From: CBDFHJ01 sp965247635 | Lineage (GTDB): Bacteria; Chloroflexota; Dehalococcoidia; Lucifugimonadales; Australimonadaceae | Assembly: GCA_965247635.1 (NCBI GenBank) | Contig: CBDFHJ010000003.1 | Coordinates: forward strand, 1-50,508 | DNA length: 50,508 nt | Direction of reading: 5' to 3' | In this document: positions 34,301-42,044 of the stretch, in pieces | Position numbering within the stretch: position 1 is the stretch's first letter | How the letters are laid out: each line of letters opens with the position of its first letter | Translations under genes and position numbers: made by a program | Notes under the pieces: generated by a model | Database searches by the model: none | What the model saw: the letters and a program-made list of their open reading frames with translations, nothing else | What the model was told of the DNA's origin: nothing

Positions 34301-36897
34301 CTGATTCCGGCGCGGCCTACGTCTTCACCAGGAATGACGGTGTGTGGGACGATGGGGTAAAGCTGACCGCCTCCGACGGCGCGGCTTACGACAACTTCGG
34401 GATTTCCGTGGCGGTGGACGGTGATACTGTCGTGGTTGGGGCGCCTGGGAACGACGGCGCCGGCGCTGATTCCGGCTCGGTCTATGTATTCGTGAAGCCC
34501 ACAGGGGGCTGGGCCACCAGTACTGAGACCGCCAAGCTCACGGCTTCCGACGGCGCGGCCCTCGACTACTTCGGGTATTCCGTGGCGGTGGAAGGTGACA
34601 CCGTCCTAGTAGGAGCGTACCAGGACGACGACGAGGAAAACGACTCAGAAGATTCTGGTTCGGCCTACATATTCACCAAACCCAACAGCATTGGCGGCTG
34701 GGCCGACTGGGACCCCATGGAAGACACTGAGACGGCCAAGTTGACTGCCTCCGATGGCGCCGATGACGACTGGTTCGGGGTTTCCGTAGCATTGGACGGC
34801 AACACCGCTGTGATCGGGGCGTCCGGGGACGATGACAAAGGCATTGACTCTGGTTCGGCTTACGTGTTCGTGAAGCTCTCCGGTGCCTGGGCCAACGGGA
34901 ATCAAACCAACAAGCTGACCGCCGCCGACGGCGAGGCGCAGGATAACTTCGGGTATTCCGTAGCGGTGGACGTTGATACCGTGGAGGTTAGTGGTGCCGA
35001 GGTGGAAGTTGCCACCGTCGTGGTGGGAGCGTATCAGCACGACCCCATTGACCCCCATTCACCCTTGTACCTTCTGGATGCCGGTGCGGCCTATGTCTTC
35101 ACCAGAGATTCGGGAGGCGTGTGGGACGATGGGGAAAAGCTGACTGCAGACGATGGCGATGCTCTCGACTACTTCGGGTATTCGGTGGCGGTGGACGTTG
35201 ATACCGTGGTGGTTGGTGCGTACGGGGACGACGACAACGGCTCTGCTTCAGGTTCGGCTTACGTCTTCACCAGAGATTCCAACGGTGAATGGATCCAGAC
35301 GAAAAAGCTGACCGACGAAGACGGCGAGGCGGGCGATTGGTTCGGGTATTCCGTAGCGGTGGACACTGCCGCTCACACCGCCTTGGTGGGGGCCGGCTCG
35401 GCCCACGTGCTGGACATCCATGACTGGGAGTCCGTCCCCGGAATCGAAGGCCAACTTCCCACCGAACACACGGTGGAAAACCTATTTAATGGCCGAGTAT
35501 ATGACTTCCAGGTCCGCGCGGTGAACCTCCGCAGCCCAGGGCCCCAGGCAGAAGGGGAAGCCATCCCTCAAGCCAACGGCCCGCCAGTGGCGGTGGATGA
35601 CGCCTCCACGACTGCCGAGAACACGGCTATCGTCATTAGGGTGTTGGACAACGACTCGGACGTGGACGGTGACAACCTCAGCGTAATCGCAGTGGGCACA
35701 CCGAGCAACGGCGCCGCCGCGATCACAGGCAACGCGACCACCGTCACCTACACCCCCAACTCCAGCTTCCACGGGTCCGACTCGTTCACCTATGTGGTGT
35801 CGGACGGGAACGGGGGTACGGACACCGGTACGGTCAACGTCAACGTCAACGTCACCGTCACCGTCACCGTCACTGCGGTGGATGACGAACCTGCCAACCG
35901 CTCGCCTAGGTTCAACGAGGGCCTCAACACTACCCGCACCGTCCCGGAGAACGCCGCCATAGGGACAGCGGTAGGTGCTCCGACGACCGCCAGCGATCCG
36001 GATAATGACCGTCTGGAATACTGGTTGGTGGGGTCAGACCGCTTGTCTTTCGATGTGGGCTCTTGGAACGGGCAACTCAGCACCATGACCATGTTGGATT
36101 ACGAGGAGCAAAGCGAATACTTGTTGAAGGTGTGGGTGAAGGACGGCCAGGGTGGCACCGATGTGATCAACCTGACCATCACCGTTGTGGACGTTGATGA
36201 GCCGCCCTCTCAGCCAGCAGCTCCCAAAGTAGTCAGCGCCGGGTCGACTAGTCTGGTGGTTAGCTGGACGGCGCCTGAGAATCAGGGGCCGGAGATCACC
36301 GATTACGACGTGCAGTACCGGGAGGCTCAAGGCAAGTTCGAGGACGTTGGATACGATGGTGCCGACACATCCACGACCCTGCAGGACCTTACACCTGGTA
36401 CCACATACGAGGTTCAAGTGCGGGCCAGCAACGCCGAGGGAGCCAGCCCTTGGTCGGGATCGGGAAAGGGCGAGACCGAAGAGGCACTGCCTACACCAGA
36501 TCCTGTACCAAGTCCTGACCCTGCCGCTACACCTAAACCTGCGACGACGGGCACTCCTACAACAACTCTCGATCCGACCGCCGCGGCCACGTCCACTACA
36601 ATGGCAACGGCTGAACCTATAGCAACGTCAGGCCCTACCGGGACTCCTGTACCAACGCTGATGCCGGAGCCTGTTGCTACACCGACAGCGGAATCCGATG
36701 CGGCCTCAGCGCCAACGCCGGAGCCTACTCCTACTTCAACATTAGCTGCGCCCTCACCCACACGCCCTGCGGAGCCAGTGCCGTCTGAGGCGGACGGTGG
36801 GGACGAAGGATTCCCCTGGTGGGCTATCGTCGTGGTAGTGATTGGGGTAGTCGCTGGAGTCGTTCTCATAATTGTGGTGCGACGTAGCCGGAGATAG
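25384..36897 (+). CDS. giant surface protein: FN3 domains with five nested FG-GAP propellers, C-terminal membrane anchor
   Basis: A 3,837-residue intact protein. A signal peptide (1-34, MRAIHIRTF...APANA) is followed by fibronectin type III domains. Five FG-GAP beta-propellers of seven blades each lie at about residues 83-475, 855-1275, 1469-1890, 2163-2560 and 2938-3346. Each blade reads like FGxSVAVDGDTVVVGAY, with DDDNG-type Ca2+ loops. Each propeller interrupts an FN3 domain after its GYQVLQ-like strand. Next come a Big_9-like domain (about 3398-3500), a cadherin-like domain (3503-3610), a last FN3, a Pro/Thr-rich stalk (3701-3803) and a membrane helix with a basic tail (WWAIVVVVIGVVAGVVLIIV). 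It likely acts in adhesion or ligand binding outside the cell. No sortase motif is seen. Confidence 0.88.
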   Translation: MRAIHIRTFPRLTIIGVLLAVGVLLLLIMAPANAANAPSNFSATAGDTQVTLTWNDPTDTTITGYQVLQVAIDKLVVPSTVTSAIEEGDRFGDSVGIAGNRAVVGAPFQESLNNQNTSITNGGWGHTFSRGSGGWSYDEFLAVSNPQVEGRLGSSVAVAGSTVMAGAPSYTQNNNTDPGEITIASKSSLTGSLATEFTKTGQFGNDLFGRSVALDTGIAVVGAPGALIGSDALAGKAYLYTKDNSGVWGPAATAIWSAGTNAGAGTVFGSSVAVDGNTVVIGSPGEDFYSGAAYVFTKDSMGAWSAVRLTASDRANADSFGRWVAVDGDFVVVGAWQDDDGGTNSGSVYVFTKPNGGWGTWVTLSASSKAALTAKLTASDAAAEDHFGWSVAVDGGNVVVGAYGNDDNGSDSGSVYLFTKPSGGWVTATETVKLTAPDGTADDNFGDSVAAGGGRAIVGAPGDELLTGAAYVFSIPAWTGISGSGEGTTSHTVTGLTNDVEYTFLIRPVDSSGPGPASGSKQATPVQSPAATPANLTAVAVVDQVTLSWDDPNDSTITGYKYRQKEAAGSFGQWTLIPDSGYGEANTTGYTVRGLTDGQTYTFRIRAVDEDGDTANSGDVTVTTILAAPTTLSATVGAGQIELNWDNPNNTLIAKYQYSTNGGTSFTDITGSSATTTAYTVTGLDNGDEYTLAVRAVNDSVNGQAATVTATPLLPAPTNLVATPYSERVVLEWDTGGVGYEQYQITIETSGTGVVPTPYIVSASSEPKTSVEITPLTDNTAYTFAVLSVYVPPGLSGTPKITGMAAVVTATPIPVPAAPVNLTAMPLDMQVQLAWDDPLNTTITKYELLQLAEESELIASDAAKNDRFGVSVAVDGNTAVVGAFQPTYTDPDTSLDVSRPGAAYVYTKDSNGAWSQQAKLTASDSADGDEFGISVAVDGDTVVVGARGNVSKTGAIYVFTKPSDDDWTSTITETKLTATGGAADDLFGASVALYGESTIVVGAPGDQITVGGVVVRSGSAYVFTKNSGVWSQAANLTATDAATGDEFGISVAVDDDTIAVGAYGKDGNSIADSGLVYVFVKPEADGGWANASTETVQLRASDRSANDNFGRSVAVDGKTIVVGASGDQNTVGGAEVSTGSAYVFTEPNTGWANSAGTETAKLTASDGAHTDQFGRSVAVYSDTILVGAHQNDDDGSDSGSIYVFIKPTNGWTDTTGTVKLTASNAATGDRFGIALALDGDTALVAAPRNDANDDDDDTGNDVLDAGSAYVFEIKGWTDVPENDANNRFHAVTGLTNDITYTFAVRAVNPSGDGPASTATGVPVPVPAAPVNLSATPGDGRVTLSWTDPGDASITKYQYSTDYTIGGGNGNIGVETFNDIDLTTLDSTGDPEIVKYTVTGLDNGVTYTLALRAVNPTGNGEASTVTALILPAKPTGLTGIEYNSQVELGWDDPDDSTITKYQLLQITPRKLTAGGAGRDGDFFGMAVAADGDTALVGALQAYDADFNNRPGAAYVFTWNSVSEVWTKNATLNASDGDNGDGFGRSVALDGDTAVVGAYQDDEGEPGEVQVTNTGSAYIFTKDSQGMWKQTAQLTASDAADGDQFGYSVAVDGDTIVVGAHLDDDGGAESGSVYVFTKPSGDNGWDDWNSLSADGKAMLTTKLTAPGAAAGGYFGNSVAIDGNTIVVGARKADSAYAITKPSSDANSDGSIDWEDWDSLDADGKATLTATLTASDAAAGDEFGTSVAIDGDTVVVGANEHDQSNTVTDSGAAYVFTKPGNAWATGTETAKLTASDGTRGDEFGISVAVSGNTVVIGAHLDDDNGDKSGSAYFFTKPINGNWATGTETAKIIDHDGAPEDHFGWSVAVDGSTAVVGAYGDGSNKGAAHIMGIPSWTDISNSAPGEANATSYAVTGLTNDVVYTFQLRGLNASGHSLASDRLDATPKAVPYAPTNLSAAGGNGQVALSWDDPEDDTITGYKYSTDGGTTFAEIGGSGATTTTYTVTGLTNGVTHTLALRAVNDLGNGAPSTVSALMVPVAPANLSAAPGDGKVALSWADPGNATITKYQYNTDGGANFSDFDGSNSATTAYTVTGLPNYQEYSFQIRAVNASGEGPASNSASATPRAPKPAKPTGLSAQPGDVRVTLNWQNPNDSTIDMYQISEVIPEDFLTASGGAAGAHFGISVAIDGDTAVVGADRANNRKGSVYIFTRDFNGDWTQQAKLDGENDGDQFGWSVAVEGDIVVVGAHAYDGGATLVNSGAAYVFTRTSGVWSQAARLTATFPEAYAFFGGSVALDGNTLAIGSRLYDAGGRLGAGAAYVFTKDSGTGVWSQAAKLTASTSLQLAYLGYSLAVDGDTVLVGAYGDDTVRGELGSGSAYVFDKPSGGWTDGNETAKLTASDRQPSGYFGFSVALDGDTAVIGASQHNHPVTGAGSGAAYVFTRESGVWGEKAKLTASDAAAGDNFGVSVAVEDDTVVVGSWQDDDNGRNSGSAYVFTKPALGWAGTFETLKLTAPDGAANDRFGWSVAVDLDADRGDLALVGAYSDDTATGMDAGSVHVLGIPDWMDIGLSDHQTTNHTVTSLTNGTEYAYQIRALNRSGAGPASDGASATPLGKPVAPVLSAQAGDGQVTLSWTAATADARRAPVTRYEYNTDGGTTFMSIPDSGPSTDNYTVLGLTNLTTYTFAVRAVNVIGEGPSATKDATPASATPAAPVLSATAGDTQVKLEWADPNDSSIDKYQYSTDGGTGFIDIDADDIDYSVANTIGYTVTSLTDGTRLTNDTEYTFHIRAVDNQALQPYGDASDVTATPAGTLPDSPLNLEAEPGHEEVRLSWDDPDDASIDKYHYSIDGVTNSTNISADATTYTITGLTNGTTYTFQIWAENATGVGPASAIDAKPLPPQLFRPALEPPEEGNGEVKLKWAYTHVETKETILRYEVLHLLKTSKLDGLGGDKFGYSVAVDGDIAVIGAYQDDDNGADSGAAYVFTRNDGVWDDGVKLTASDGAAYDNFGISVAVDGDTVVVGAPGNDGAGADSGSVYVFVKPTGGWATSTETAKLTASDGAALDYFGYSVAVEGDTVLVGAYQDDDEENDSEDSGSAYIFTKPNSIGGWADWDPMEDTETAKLTASDGADDDWFGVSVALDGNTAVIGASGDDDKGIDSGSAYVFVKLSGAWANGNQTNKLTAADGEAQDNFGYSVAVDVDTVEVSGAEVEVATVVVGAYQHDPIDPHSPLYLLDAGAAYVFTRDSGGVWDDGEKLTADDGDALDYFGYSVAVDVDTVVVGAYGDDDNGSASGSAYVFTRDSNGEWIQTKKLTDEDGEAGDWFGYSVAVDTAAHTALVGAGSAHVLDIHDWESVPGIEGQLPTEHTVENLFNGRVYDFQVRAVNLRSPGPQAEGEAIPQANGPPVAVDDASTTAENTAIVIRVLDNDSDVDGDNLSVIAVGTPSNGAAAITGNATTVTYTPNSSFHGSDSFTYVVSDGNGGTDTGTVNVNVNVTVTVTVTAVDDEPANRSPRFNEGLNTTRTVPENAAIGTAVGAPTTASDPDNDRLEYWLVGSDRLSFDVGSWNGQLSTMTMLDYEEQSEYLLKVWVKDGQGGTDVINLTITVVDVDEPPSQPAAPKVVSAGSTSLVVSWTAPENQGPEITDYDVQYREAQGKFEDVGYDGADTSTTLQDLTPGTTYEVQVRASNAEGASPWSGSGKGETEEALPTPDPVPSPDPAATPKPATTGTPTTTLDPTAAATSTTMATAEPIATSGPTGTPVPTLMPEPVATPTAESDAASAPTPEPTPTSTLAAPSPTRPAEPVPSEADGGDEGFPWWAIVVVVIGVVAGVVLIIVVRRSRR
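35833..35874 (+). repeat. hexanucleotide tandem repeat in the giant gene
   Basis: Seven six-base units, GTCAAC three times and then GTCACC/GTCACT four times, encode alternating Val-Asn and Val-Thr at the end of the Big_9-like domain. Copy-number change would keep the frame. Confidence 0.85.
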
Positions 36898-37297
36898 GAG
36901 AGGAAGCTACTGTCGCATCCGTCTTGAATGACATCTCCAGCTTCGCCACCGCCGTCATTCCTCTGGACCAGGCAGGAGAACTCTTTGACTCTGGCAGGTG
37001 GCCCGCCGCCGCTGGGATGTTCGGCGAGGCGCTACGGGCTGACCCTTTGATCCCGCTGAGCGTGCTTCTGGCAGCGCTAACTCAATCCTTCGCCTCTAGT
37101 ATCTCCTTCTCCTTGGGATATTATGTCGTCGAGAGGATAGTCACGCCCTTGGACGGATGGGATAGGGTTTCTGATCGGAGACTCGAACCATTCAAACCAG
37201 GCCGTTCGGCGCTAGCTCGTTGGTCTGACGCACCAAATCAGTTAGGAGATGCGACCGTCCCCGCTCGTTGCATCCAAGTCCACCGCCCACGAGTACC
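36898..37297. other. 400-bp spacer, no confident gene
   Basis: A plus-strand open frame (36924-37334, 136 codons) begins MNDISSFATAVIPLDQAGEL and has a somewhat TPR-like GRWPAAAGMFGEALRADP. It has no good ribosome-binding site and its last third is antisense to the methylase relic. It may be a gene remnant. The minus strand holds further out-of-frame remains of the methylase C-terminus. Confidence 0.35.
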
Positions 37298-40291
37298 TCA
37301 GTTTTTGTCGTCGATTGAGAAATTGGGATGGTGAAGCCGCTTACCGAGGTCAAAGTCCGGGATAGGCAACATCCAAACATGTTTGTGCAAATCCCTTGGC
37401 CCAAACTGACCCTTGGACATCAACGGAGTTACTTTCTCCTGCAGCGTGTCACTGTTGATGATGGCTAGTAGGTAGTGGGCTTCCTCTATCCCTTTGCAGG
37501 GAATCCAATATAGGCGTGACTCAACGATGGCTTCCCTCTCCTCTATCAAGGCTCCAGTAGTTTCACCGCCTTGGGTGTAGACCACTCGAACCGACCTACC
37601 TCTAGGATTGTGTTGCCAATCAATCTGGGTAGATAGCTCCCTATGATAGTCTAGACGCTGTAGTAGATTCAGTTTATTGGCTTGTGTTTTGTATTGTTCT
37701 CAGATACTGCTGATGGTTTGCCATCGGTCGCGCATGCGCCGCTCCAAGCCGCTCATGCCTATACCGCTTATGCCATTTGGGTCTATCGGTATGGTGTTAT
37801 CGCCATGCTTGACAGGGAGGATTGCCTTTAGAGGTGCGAGGGTGGCGTACGGTACAACAGTTTCACCCAAGTGGAGGTTGTAGATGTGCTTAGTCTTTAT
37901 GGTCTGGCCGGTGATTGCAGAGAGGTCAAGACCGCGCCATGGATTCTTATCTTGAGTGCCTCGTCTGGGATTCACCGTAGCTGTCTGACCAACTTGGACA
38001 ATGGAAGGGTTTTCGGTCTCATTCACCAAGAACAGGCAGCGAGGCACGACTGTCGCACCTTGCCTTGAAAGTCCGGCATAGGGAGAAAGAGCGCTAGGGG
38101 ACGTACGGGTAATGTGCGCTCTCACCCGTTGCATGTCATCCGCACCGCTGTTGCCCAGCCAGCGCTCCACCTCGCCCACAAGGGGCGTGGACTCAGCGTT
38201 CTCGCCTGTCCGCCTGGCAAATACCACCGACGCCGGGACAGGAAAGAACGTGTTAGATTCTAGGGTCTCCAGATCCCACGCTGCCTTGTGACCAAAGTCT
38301 ACCGCCAAGACGCGCCTTGGTATCCGGCTACTTCCTCTGCCGCTGGGCTTAGTCTGCCATGCCCCAGTGCGCCACTTGGAATGGTGGACTCTCTGGAGGG
38401 CGCTGTGTGGCATAACCATTCCGATCACCCCACCATCATTTAAGTATAGGTCGGTACAACGGGCAAAAAAGAGTCCGGCCACGTCTTGGCGGTTGGCATA
38501 TCTGCCCCCGACCCAGATGCCGTAAATGTTCTTGCTCTGGCTCTCCAATTCCATGCGCAGGGTGCTTACGGTGTTGCGATAACTCAGCCACGGCGGGTTG
38601 CCAACTATCACGTCCACCTTGCTGCGGGACAGGGCAACGGGGCGCACAAGGTTACGGGTGTAGTACGCCCAAATATGATTGCGTCCTTCGGAGTGCAGTC
38701 TCTGCATGGTAGTAATAGTCTCCGTGAGCGTCTGTCTCTCTGTGGAGTCGGCAATTTTGTGGTCATCTAGGGCCAGGTATGGGTTGTTGCCCCTCTCTAT
38801 GGCTTGGGCGACATCGCCCATCAGGGCGTCGAAGGTCTCTGCGCGGTCTACTAGGCTCCTTGGAAAGACCAAGGCAGTGTTCTGTTCATCCTCCACCGGA
38901 ATCGTGACGTTGTGCTCTGCAAACATATCGCCAGTACGGAACCGGAGCTGAAGAGCGTCACCCAGATAGATTGGAGCTGTTACATGGGCATTGTAGCCAT
39001 CCTTAGCCGCAGCTTCGATAGCAGTCCTAGCAGCTAGCACCCAAGCGGAGCGGGCGAGGTGGACTGCCACGGGGTGAATGTCTATACCGGCGATCGAGAA
39101 GCGCAGCCACTCTAACACATACTTCGGCTCTAGGGACGTTTCGGAAGCAGCCTCAACGAAGTGGGTAACTGCTTCGGCAACGAAGGTCCCTGAGCCGCAG
39201 GCAGGGTCCAGAACGGACTGGTTCAGCGGGTCCGTTACCAACTCCCGCACAATGGTCCGAGCCAGCCATTCCGGGGTGTAGTACTCTCCTAGTTGGCGGC
39301 GTTCATCGGGCGGGATGACTGTCTCGTACAGGATGGCGGCAACGTCAGTTGGAGCCTTGCTCCAATCGAACCTGGCAACGCTGCGAGCCAGAGTCTTGAT
39401 GAGCGGTATCCCGTCCTCGAACTCTGTGGGCCACGCAAAGAAATCTGACTCTACGATGCCCTGCAAGCCTGTCTTGCTGCGGAACTCGCGGCCATGCAGC
39501 AGGTCTGCGTGGTCGGTCTCAGCCAGCCCATAGATGTCCGTACCAAAGGAAGCTTGTACTATCATAGCCACGACGCGCTCAAGTATGTGTGGCGTACAAA
39601 CAAGCCATCTAACTCAGCATCGGTGCTTGCGAGTTCGCCTAATGCCGCCATCAGCAGGTTCTGCCACAGATGGCGCTTGACCCTAATGGTGCTGGAATCC
39701 GCGGACTGCCGATAGAGCATGTTGAGGTGTTCTATATCTCGCTGATATGACGGGTTTTGGTGACCAAAGCGCTCGGTAATAGCCTCGCGTGTTGGCACAA
39801 TACTCTCGCTGGCATTGAGTGCGTGGTCCCGGAGCCACTCAAAAAGGGCAATCCAATCTTCCGTATCCTCCAGGGTGAAGGCATATGGCTGGACAGTCCT
39901 TACCGGCCCGGCGCCGGGCCAACGCAAGAGCCAGTACTTGCCGTCCGTGAGTATCCCTGTGCGTACCCTACCCTGCTTGTTGGACTGCTACAGGTAGTCG
40001 TCGATCTGCTGAACGTATTCTGGGTTGGGATTGAAACCGCTGGTGGTGCCTATCCTGCGCTTGACCTCAACGAATGTATCCAGGGCGGTGAGGTCTACAG
40101 CACTGCGCGAGACCTAGGGCAGGCGGGTTCTCCTCCACTATGTCAGCAGGCTTTATAAGACCTGTAAGAATAAGGAAATCCCGGACCGCGCTGGTAATGT
40201 TGGCTTCAGCCTCGCCTCTGTTGTGCTGGCTCAGGATTTCCGCGGCTGACTCAGCGTATCTCGGGTCGGTTTCGTCCATGTGAACGGGCAT
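37298..40291 (-). pseudogene. type IIG-like restriction-modification N6-adenine methylase, decayed
   Basis: One long gene of about 1,000 codons can be read if several lesions are repaired. The N-terminus (from 40291, YAESAAEILSQHNRGEAEAN) leads into VDLTALDTFVEVKRRIG, a PD-(D/E)XK-like element, after a one-base gain near 40110. A TAG lies at 39988-39990. A one-base loss near 39580 precedes the main frame (39571-37700), which has motif I LDPACGSGTFVAE and motif IV VIVGNPPWLSYR. A TGA at 37700-37702 stands where Trp is likely, and the sense continues to 37298 (YLLAIINSDTLQEKV). Five or more lesions make it non-functional unless they are sequence errors. Confidence 0.8.
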
Positions 40292-40421
40292 TAAGCCCCC
40301 TCTCCCCTCAGCTTGGCACCACTATACGTTTCTCAATTATTATAGGCTAAATCAGCAGCTCGGTGTTACCATATCAGTGCAAGCGCCGTAAGGCGAAGTC
40401 GTAGAGAGAGGAACGAGGGCA
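40292..40421. promoter_or_regulatory. divergent intergenic region upstream of the DUF5678-like gene
   Basis: AT-rich for this window (AATTATTATAGGCTAAAT near 40335-40352), which suits a -10 region for the plus-strand gene and the promoter of the decayed methylase. No exact -35/-10 pair is assigned. Confidence 0.3.
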
Positions 40422-40694
40422 GTGAACAAGCAACGGGATGTCAGCCAGGACGAGGTGCATGTGGTCTTTGGAGAAGAGACCGCTTTCTGGAAAGCCAACT
40501 GCGAAGAGCTATCGGCGCGGTATCCGGGCAAATGGCTGCTCATTCGCGGCAGTGAGGTCTTAGATGTGCTGGACACGTTCTCTGAAGCTGCCCACGCCCT
40601 GCGCGAGACGAACGACATTGCCTTGATTCAACCTGTCGAAGCGGGCATGGCAAAGAACGCTATTGGACTCCCTTCGGTTCGCGTGACGGGATAA
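40422..40694 (+). CDS. DUF5678-like small protein
   Basis: A 90-residue protein. The segment ELSARYPGKWLLIRGSEVLDVLDTFSEAAH (residues about 26-55) resembles the DUF5678 pattern (YPGKWVAI-G-EV---D-F-EA). The start is GTG with GAGAGGAACGAGG upstream. Four bases separate it from the retropepsin-like gene, and in many bacteria such a small protein precedes an aspartyl-protease-like gene, so the two probably form an operon. Molecular function is unknown. Confidence 0.65.
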   Translation: MNKQRDVSQDEVHVVFGEETAFWKANCEELSARYPGKWLLIRGSEVLDVLDTFSEAAHALRETNDIALIQPVEAGMAKNAIGLPSVRVTG

Positions 40695-40698
40695 CCGC

Positions 40699-41262
40699 GT
40701 GGGCATCGAAACCTTACCCATAGAGACCACCAGGTACACCTACCAGGTCAACAACGAGGCAAGGGAATCCTTTTCTTATCGTCCTATAATATGGGTAACG
40801 ATCAGGCCCCTGAAAGGGGGCCTTCCAGTCAACGGGCCGGCGTTGATCGACACCGGCGCCACAATGACGGCAATCGATCTGCGGGTCGCTCAGAGGTTCG
40901 GGTTCGCTGCCTCCGGGACAGCCTCAATACTGACGGCAGACGGCGAACAGTCTTCAAACCCGATGTGCGAAGTACAGCTCAGCGGAATTGCCGACTACGT
41001 TCATGATCTCGTCATAACCTCGTGCAATGTGCTCGAGCAGGGGATAATAATACTGCTCGGGACCGACGTCCTGGCAAACGGCAAGCTCATCTATGACGGA
41101 ATCACAGGGGAGTTCACTATGGACTTCCCCTCCACAAGCCAACCAGGTCCTTCTACCTGGGAGCCACTCCTGCCCCGACTTGCGCTCCCTTTCGCCCTCA
41201 TGACTGGCCTGCTTCCACCGGGGTGGCGCCCTCTACACGAGCAAGTCTGCGGTCGAATGTGA
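40699..41262 (+). CDS. retropepsin-like aspartyl protease domain protein
   Basis: A 187-residue protein with the retroviral-type protease motif ALIDTGATMTAID (Asp51-Thr-Gly), a flap-like strand (ASILTADGEQ) and the second conserved element IILLGTDVLANGKLIYDG followed by GEFTMDF. These single-domain proteins are thought to act as dimers. The start is GTG at 40699. The last 45 residues are proline-rich and run 65 bases into the convergent PIN-toxin gene, so the natural end may once have been earlier. Confidence 0.75.
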   Translation: MGIETLPIETTRYTYQVNNEARESFSYRPIIWVTIRPLKGGLPVNGPALIDTGATMTAIDLRVAQRFGFAASGTASILTADGEQSSNPMCEVQLSGIADYVHDLVITSCNVLEQGIIILLGTDVLANGKLIYDGITGEFTMDFPSTSQPGPSTWEPLLPRLALPFALMTGLLPPGWRPLHEQVCGRM

Positions 41263-41605
41263 AGAGGGGTCCCGCACCCATGCGTTCAGCTGCTGCGAGA
41301 ATCATCAGGTCTGAGAAGTCAGCGCCGGTCTGTCGATAGCGAATGGCGGCACGGGCCACGTTCTCAACCTCCTCGATGACTATGCCGTCCGTAGCCGCTA
41401 GTTCCACAATCACATCCGAAACCTGTGCACGCGTAAACTTGTAGGCCCTCTCCAGTACCCGGACCACCTCTATTGCAACTTCACGGCAGATGAAGCCCGG
41501 CCGCTCAGACGTGATCCCCTCAAGCAGCAACCGGGCCGCTTCAGCCTGTTCCGCGTCGTCACGCACCAGATAGCGAACCAGGACGTTGGTGTCAATGGCT
41601 ATCAC
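41198..41605 (-). CDS. vapC: PIN-domain toxin VapC
   Basis: A 135-residue PIN protein: Asp5 (MIAIDTNVLVRYL), Glu42/Glu46 (CREVAIEVVRVLE), Asp96 and Asp99 (TGADFSDLMI), and Asp118 (LFTFDRRLA). It is the toxin of a type II pair, an RNase held in check by the AbrB-type antitoxin encoded just upstream; start and antitoxin stop overlap by ATGA. Its 3' end overlaps the convergent retropepsin-like gene. Confidence 0.9.
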   Translation of the reverse strand: MIAIDTNVLVRYLVRDDAEQAEAARLLLEGITSERPGFICREVAIEVVRVLERAYKFTRAQVSDVIVELAATDGIVIEEVENVARAAIRYRQTGADFSDLMILAAAERMGAGPLFTFDRRLARVEGATPVEAGQS

Positions 41606-41835
41606 GCCTCAGTAGCTCCGTCCATGATGGCGCGTTCCATGTCCTCCAGCGTGGCAGTCGGACCGTCATATTGGAGTACGCCGTACAGTCGGTTGATGGG
41701 GCGCACGGGCAGAATCCGGACCTCGCTGCCCTCTATTACGTACCGTATCCGGTCCCCGGCCTGTATGGACAGCGCTTCCCGGACGGCCTTGGGCAGCGTG
41801 GTCTGACCCTTCGCAGTTATACCAGATTCAATCAT
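41602..41835 (-). CDS. vapB: AbrB/SpoVT-type antitoxin
   Basis: A 77-residue protein with the AbrB swapped-hairpin DNA-binding sequence GITAKGQTTLPKAVREALSI followed by AGDRIRYVIEGSEVRILPV. The C-terminal 25 residues (LEDMERAIMDGA) would be the toxin-binding part. It is the first gene of the pair and would repress its own promoter in the 41836-42044 region. Confidence 0.9.
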   Translation of the reverse strand: MIESGITAKGQTTLPKAVREALSIQAGDRIRYVIEGSEVRILPVRPINRLYGVLQYDGPTATLEDMERAIMDGATEA

Positions 41836-42044
41836 GGAGTCACCGTCCCCGTATTGCTAAATCGATTGCTGCCTTACATTATGGCACTCAGCAATACTTA
41901 TGGCAATCCAGGAAGGTGGTAGCCGTTCTTGTAATGCAGGCAATGCGCGTCCCCACCCCTCTACCCTGGCGCCACCTCTGCAATGCCCTGGATGTGTCAC
42001 TGCACTACTCGCTCTAGATGGAGGCGTTCAAAGCCATCCCTGTC

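Noticed and set aside
36924..37334. 136-codon plus-strand frame as a gene
   Set aside because: It has no good ribosome-binding site, and its last third is the antisense of the methylase relic. It is mentioned only as a possible remnant.
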